NCBI GenBank assembly: GCA_018399515.1
Contig: JAGYOB010000363.1
Location: forward strand, 1-8,279
DNA: 8,279 nucleotides
Direction of reading: 5' to 3'
DNA from: Candidatus Nanopelagicales bacterium
GTDB taxonomy: Bacteria > Actinomycetota > Actinomycetes > S36-B12
Below the pieces are notes generated by a model. The model searched no databases. It was not told where the DNA came from and saw only the letters and a program-made list of their open reading frames with translations. The translations under genes and the position numbers were made by a program. Shown here one piece after another: positions 5,166 to 8,279 of the stretch. The stretch's first letter is position 1; each line of letters opens with the position of its first letter.

Positions 5166-5672
5166 ATGCCATCGCGATCATCAGCCGCCACACCCGCTAT
5201 CGCCGTGGCCCTCACCGCGGGCATCGATCACTCGCTGCACGCCTACGATCATGATCCAGGCGCTGAGTCCTATGGGCTCGAGGCGGCGACCGCACTGGGT
5301 ATCGATGCGGCCATCGTGTTCAAGACCCTGTTGACCGAAGTAGATGCAGCAGCGGTGTGCGCACTCGTCCCGGTCACCACGACGTTGTCTTTGAAGTCCC
5401 TCGCCCATGCGCACGGTGCGAAGCGCGCGGCCATGATGGACCCGGCCAAGGCCCAGCGGCTCACCGGATATGTCGTGGGTGGGATCTCACCGCTCGGGCA
5501 GCGCACCTCCAGCCCTACCTACCTCGACACCAGTGCACTGTCCCACGACCGCATTTTCGTCTGCGGAGGTCGGCGGGGCCTGGAGATCTGCCTTTCACCA
5601 CTCGACCTGATCGACCTCACCGGGGCGGTCACTGCACCGATTGCGACCTCTGTCGCGACGCCGGGCGGATGA
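5166..5672 (+). CDS. ybaK: Cys-tRNA(Pro) deacylase, YbaK/EbsC family
   Basis: YbaK-type trans-editing proteins hydrolyse Cys-tRNA(Pro) wrongly made by prolyl-tRNA synthetase and so protect Pro codons; they act in the cytoplasm. The 168-residue length is normal for the single-domain form. Motifs are HAYDHDP (25-31), SYGLEAATALG (35-45), the catalytic lysine in VFKTLL (Lys53), ALVPV (66-70), KRAAMMDP (86-93), GYVVGGISPLGQR (101-113) and FVCGGRRGLEICLSP (131-145). The ATG at 5166 gives the usual N-terminus. Its ribosome-binding site is weak: the nearest GGA/GAG is 11 or more bases away, inside the degenerate repeat unit. It is probably co-transcribed with the LON gene. Its last 44 bp overlap, tail to tail, the opposite-strand membrane gene. 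Confidence 0.95.
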   Translation: MPSRSSAATPAIAVALTAGIDHSLHAYDHDPGAESYGLEAATALGIDAAIVFKTLLTEVDAAAVCALVPVTTTLSLKSLAHAHGAKRAAMMDPAKAQRLTGYVVGGISPLGQRTSSPTYLDTSALSHDRIFVCGGRRGLEICLSPLDLIDLTGAVTAPIATSVATPGG

Positions 5673-6198
5673 TCCAGGCCAGCCATGAGGCGAGCATGAA
5701 CACCACAGCGCTCGTCAGCGGCCACAGGACCAGCACGCCGGGCATCCGAAGCGTCAGCGGCGCCTCGACCTGACCGCCGTCACCGGCCACTGTGATCGCC
5801 GCATCGAGATCGACCGCGCCCAGCTGCGAGCCGGTCCACCACACGATGATCGCCCCGACGCCACCGGCCAGGAGCGCCCAACCCAGGGTGGCGTAACCCA
5901 ACGCTGTGCCGGTGCGACGTCGCGCCAGTAGTGCGGCCACAGCGATGGTCAACACCCCGCCGACCATGCAGGCCACCGCAGCGATCCCGTCATCGGCGAT
6001 GTATCCCCCCGGTTGGAACTCAGCCGGAAAGGTGACATCGCCGACGACATCGAGCACTACCCGCGGCGCCCACGCCCACCAGACAAGACCAAGCGCCGCG
6101 CCGAGCCCGGCGGTCACCGCGATGAGTCCGAGAACATCGACACGGGACCACACCGGGCGGGACACGATCGGTGCGGTCGGTGACGTCAGGTCAGACAC
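5629..6198 (-). CDS. Four-helix membrane protein, DUF2567-like
   Basis: The 189-residue protein has four predicted membrane helices (about 21-43, 71-91, 98-121 and 154-177), with an extracytoplasmic-looking segment of about 28 residues after helix 1 and another of about 30 after helix 3. Features include ALGLVWWAWAPR at the end of helix 1, GGYIADDG (64-71) before helix 2 and a basic C-terminal tail, probably cytoplasmic. This resembles DUF2567 proteins found behind dnaE in actinobacteria; the match is by layout and remembered motifs, not by alignment. Function is unknown. The GTG start at 6198 lies inside the end of dnaE (13-bp overlap), with GGGG close upstream, so it is probably co-transcribed and translationally coupled with dnaE. 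The 3' end overlaps ybaK by 44 bp. Confidence 0.8.
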   Translation of the reverse strand: MSDLTSPTAPIVSRPVWSRVDVLGLIAVTAGLGAALGLVWWAWAPRVVLDVVGDVTFPAEFQPGGYIADDGIAAVACMVGGVLTIAVAALLARRRTGTALGYATLGWALLAGGVGAIIVWWTGSQLGAVDLDAAITVAGDGGQVEAPLTLRMPGVLVLWPLTSAVVFMLASWLAWIIRPASRQRSQSVQ

Positions 6199-8279
6199 GC
6201 AGGCCCCAGCAGAGCTTTCAGATCCCCGTACAGCGCCGGACCAGGAGTGACCCGCAACCGATCATCGAGGCGCATAACGGTCGTCCGCCCCGAAGACGTC
6301 AGGTGCAGGTGCACCTCGGTGACTCCCGGATGCTCGGCCAGGATCGCTTTCAACCGGTCCACGATGGGGGGTGTGCAACGAGTGGCCGTCATCGTCAATC
6401 GCACCGGGCCGGCCGGTGCATCCGCCAGGTCGGGAGCGGTGATCTCCATCGCCACGAGTCGAGTGGAATCGTCATCGGGCCTATCCACCCGACCGCGCAC
6501 GAACAGCACCGTGTCGTCGGCGATGAGAGTCGCCGCTGCGTTATAGGTCTGCGGGAACACCATCACCTCGATGGAACCTTCGAGGTCCTCCACGGTGACG
6601 ATCGCCCACAACGAGCCCTGCTTGGTTGTTTTGCGCTGAACACCGGCGACAAGTCCACCGACGGTGACGATCTGCCCGTCGGTTCGCTCGGAGCCGAGGA
6701 CCTGAGCGAGCGTGGTGTCGGTTCCCGATGCGAGTACCTGTTCGAGCCCGTGCAGCGGATGGTCGGAGACATACAGCCCGAGCATTTCCCGCTCGAAGGC
6801 GAGCAGGGTCGGTTTCTCCCACTCGCCGACGGGAATCTCCGGGGTGATACCCATTCCGGCGCCTTCATCATCGGAGCCCATCCCGCCGAACAGATCGAAC
6901 TGGCCGACAGCCTCCGCGCGCTTGAGGTCGATCGCGGCATCGATGACCGCTTCGTGCACCGACAAAAGCCCGCGGCGCGTATGACCGAGGCTGTCGAAGG
7001 CGCCGGCTTTGATGAGGCTCTCGACCAACCGCTTATTGCAGACCGTGGCATCGACCTTGTCGATGAAGTCCACGAAGTCGCCATAGCGGCCCTTCGCCTG
7101 CCGGGTGGCGATCAGGGAATCCACCACGTTCGCACCGACGTTGCGCACGGCCGCGAGTCCGAATCGGATGTCACCACCGCGTGGCGTGAAGGTGGCGTCG
7201 GACTCGTTGACGTCCGGCGGCAGCACCTTGATACCCATCCGACGGCATTCGTTGAGATAGACCGCCATCTTGTCCTTGTCGTCTTGGACACTGGTCAGCA
7301 ACGCCGCCATGTATTCCTGGGGATAGTTCGCTTTGAGGTAGGCGGTCCAGTACGACACCAGGCCGTAACCAGCGGTGTGAGCCTTATTGAAGGCGTAGTC
7401 GGAGAACGGGACGAGGATCTCCCACAGAGTGTTGATCGCTGAATCGCTGTATCCGTTGACTCGCATCCCGTCGGCGAAGGGGACGAACTCCTGCTCGAGG
7501 ATCTCCTTCTTCTTCTTGCCCATCGCCCGCCTGAGCAGATCGGCTTTGCCGAGTGAGTAGCCCGCGAGTTTCTGGGCGATCGCCATGACCTGCTCTTGAT
7601 AGACGATCAAGCCGTAGGTGTCACCGAGGATGTCCGCGAGCGGTTCGGCGAGCTCAGCGTGGATCGGCACAACGGGTTTGCGTCCGTTCTTACGATCGGC
7701 GTAGTCGTTGTGCGCATTGGCACCCATCGGCCCGGGTCGATACAGAGCGAGAACCGCGGAGATGTCCTCGAAACTGTCTGGCTGCATCGACCGCAGCAGG
7801 GCGCGCATCGGACCGCCATCGAGCTGGAACACGCCGAGGGTCTCACCGCGCGCCAGCAACTCGAAGGCCACCGGATCATCGAGGGTCAGGTCCTCGAGAA
7901 CCACGGTCTCGCCGCGGTTGGCCTCGATGTTGATCAGGCAGTCGTCCAGGACGGTGAGATTGCGCAGACCCAGGAAGTCCATCTTGAGCAGACCCAGGGA
8001 TTCGCACGCACCCATGTCGAACTGGGTGATGATGGCGCCGTCCTGCTCACGACGCCACACGGGGATGACGTCCATCAACGGCTCACGGCACAAGATCACA
8101 CCGGCGGCGTGCACGCCCGGTTGACGCTTGAGGCCTTCCAGTCCGCGTGCGGTGTCGACGACCTTGCGGACATCAGGTTCGGATTCGTACAGCGTGCGGA
8201 ACTCCGCCGCTTCCCGGAATCGGGGATGCTCGGAATCGAAGACCCCCGCGAGCGGGATGTCCTTTCCCATCACCGATGG
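6186..8279 (-). CDS. dnaE: DNA polymerase III alpha subunit DnaE (5' end outside the window)
   Basis: This is the C-terminal 697 residues of the replicative polymerase; the frame runs open through the window edge. The PHP domain and the first two catalytic Asp residues (the DxD pair of the palm) are missing because they lie beyond base 8279. Residue numbers here count from the edge. The third catalytic Asp is in LLKMDFLGLRNLTVLDD (Asp101). The fingers include RPGPMGANAHNDYADRKNGR (181-200), YGLIVYQEQVM (222-232) and RRAMGKKKKEILEQE (250-264). A helix-hairpin-helix region follows around 410-450 (LVESLIKAGAFDSLG). QFDLF (460-464) matches the internal beta-clamp-binding motif. An OB-fold follows at about 535-610 and then a short C-terminal domain. 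The sequence fits DnaE1 of high-G+C Gram-positives, which is the essential replicase rather than the error-prone DnaE2. The stop overlaps the start of the membrane gene. Confidence 0.98.
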   Translation of the reverse strand, partial: PSVMGKDIPLAGVFDSEHPRFREAAEFRTLYESEPDVRKVVDTARGLEGLKRQPGVHAAGVILCREPLMDVIPVWRREQDGAIITQFDMGACESLGLLKMDFLGLRNLTVLDDCLINIEANRGETVVLEDLTLDDPVAFELLARGETLGVFQLDGGPMRALLRSMQPDSFEDISAVLALYRPGPMGANAHNDYADRKNGRKPVVPIHAELAEPLADILGDTYGLIVYQEQVMAIAQKLAGYSLGKADLLRRAMGKKKKEILEQEFVPFADGMRVNGYSDSAINTLWEILVPFSDYAFNKAHTAGYGLVSYWTAYLKANYPQEYMAALLTSVQDDKDKMAVYLNECRRMGIKVLPPDVNESDATFTPRGGDIRFGLAAVRNVGANVVDSLIATRQAKGRYGDFVDFIDKVDATVCNKRLVESLIKAGAFDSLGHTRRGLLSVHEAVIDAAIDLKRAEAVGQFDLFGGMGSDDEGAGMGITPEIPVGEWEKPTLLAFEREMLGLYVSDHPLHGLEQVLASGTDTTLAQVLGSERTDGQIVTVGGLVAGVQRKTTKQGSLWAIVTVEDLEGSIEVMVFPQTYNAAATLIADDTVLFVRGRVDRPDDDSTRLVAMEITAPDLADAPAGPVRLTMTATRCTPPIVDRLKAILAEHPGVTEVHLHLTSSGRTTVMRLDDRLRVTPGPALYGDLKALLGPACLT

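Noticed and set aside
6171..7442. 423-codon plus-strand open frame opposite dnaE
   Set aside because: Same antisense shadow effect; the sequence is low-complexity in type and dnaE is clearly the coding strand.
6186..8279. dnaE as a truncated or pseudogene copy
   Set aside because: The frame is open to the window edge without frameshift, and the visible motifs (third catalytic Asp, clamp-binding QFDLF, OB-fold) are intact; it is cut only by the window.

Overview
This is a chromosomal segment from a high-G+C Gram-positive bacterium (Actinomycetota, probably order Micrococcales). Four things point there: strong G/C bias at third codon positions, GTG starts, leaderless-looking promoters, and the gene neighbourhood dnaE - DUF2567-like membrane protein - ybaK - LON-domain protein - hisDCB...hisH. 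Species cannot be fixed from the sequence alone. The window is almost fully coding, with no RNA gene, mobile element, CRISPR array or prophage visible.

Layout. On the minus strand from 4364 down to 27 lies a tightly packed histidine operon: hisD (3012-4364), hisC (1882-3015, GTGA overlap with hisD), hisB (1264-1878), a 53-codon membrane ORF (1089-1250), hisH (415-1050) and a 109-codon basic membrane ORF (27-356). hisD and hisC catalyse the late steps to L-histidine. hisB makes the substrate of hisC. hisH supplies ammonia to HisF, whose gene is not in the window. The next gene, beyond base 1, is probably hisA/priA.

On the plus strand, diverging from hisD across a 57-bp promoter region, are a stand-alone LON substrate-binding-domain protein (4422-5099) and a YbaK/EbsC Cys-tRNA(Pro) deacylase (5166-5672). 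Converging on ybaK, and overlapping its 3' end by 44 bp, is a four-helix membrane protein (5629-6198). It sits directly behind the 3' two-thirds of dnaE, the replicative DNA polymerase III alpha subunit (6186 to the window edge, 5' end missing).

The most unusual signals are two tandem arrays with the same 14-bp period, both at gene junctions and both beginning in the last codons of the upstream gene. Array 1 (1047-1102) precedes hisH. Each unit carries a Shine-Dalgarno sequence and an ATGA stop/start, so it forms three chained five-codon minicistrons between the 53-codon ORF and hisH. Array 2 (5091-5159) fills nearly the whole LON-ybaK gap and places stop codons in all three frames. Array 1 is a candidate for an undescribed translation-coupling or tuning element. 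The rest of the window is orthodox core metabolism and replication.
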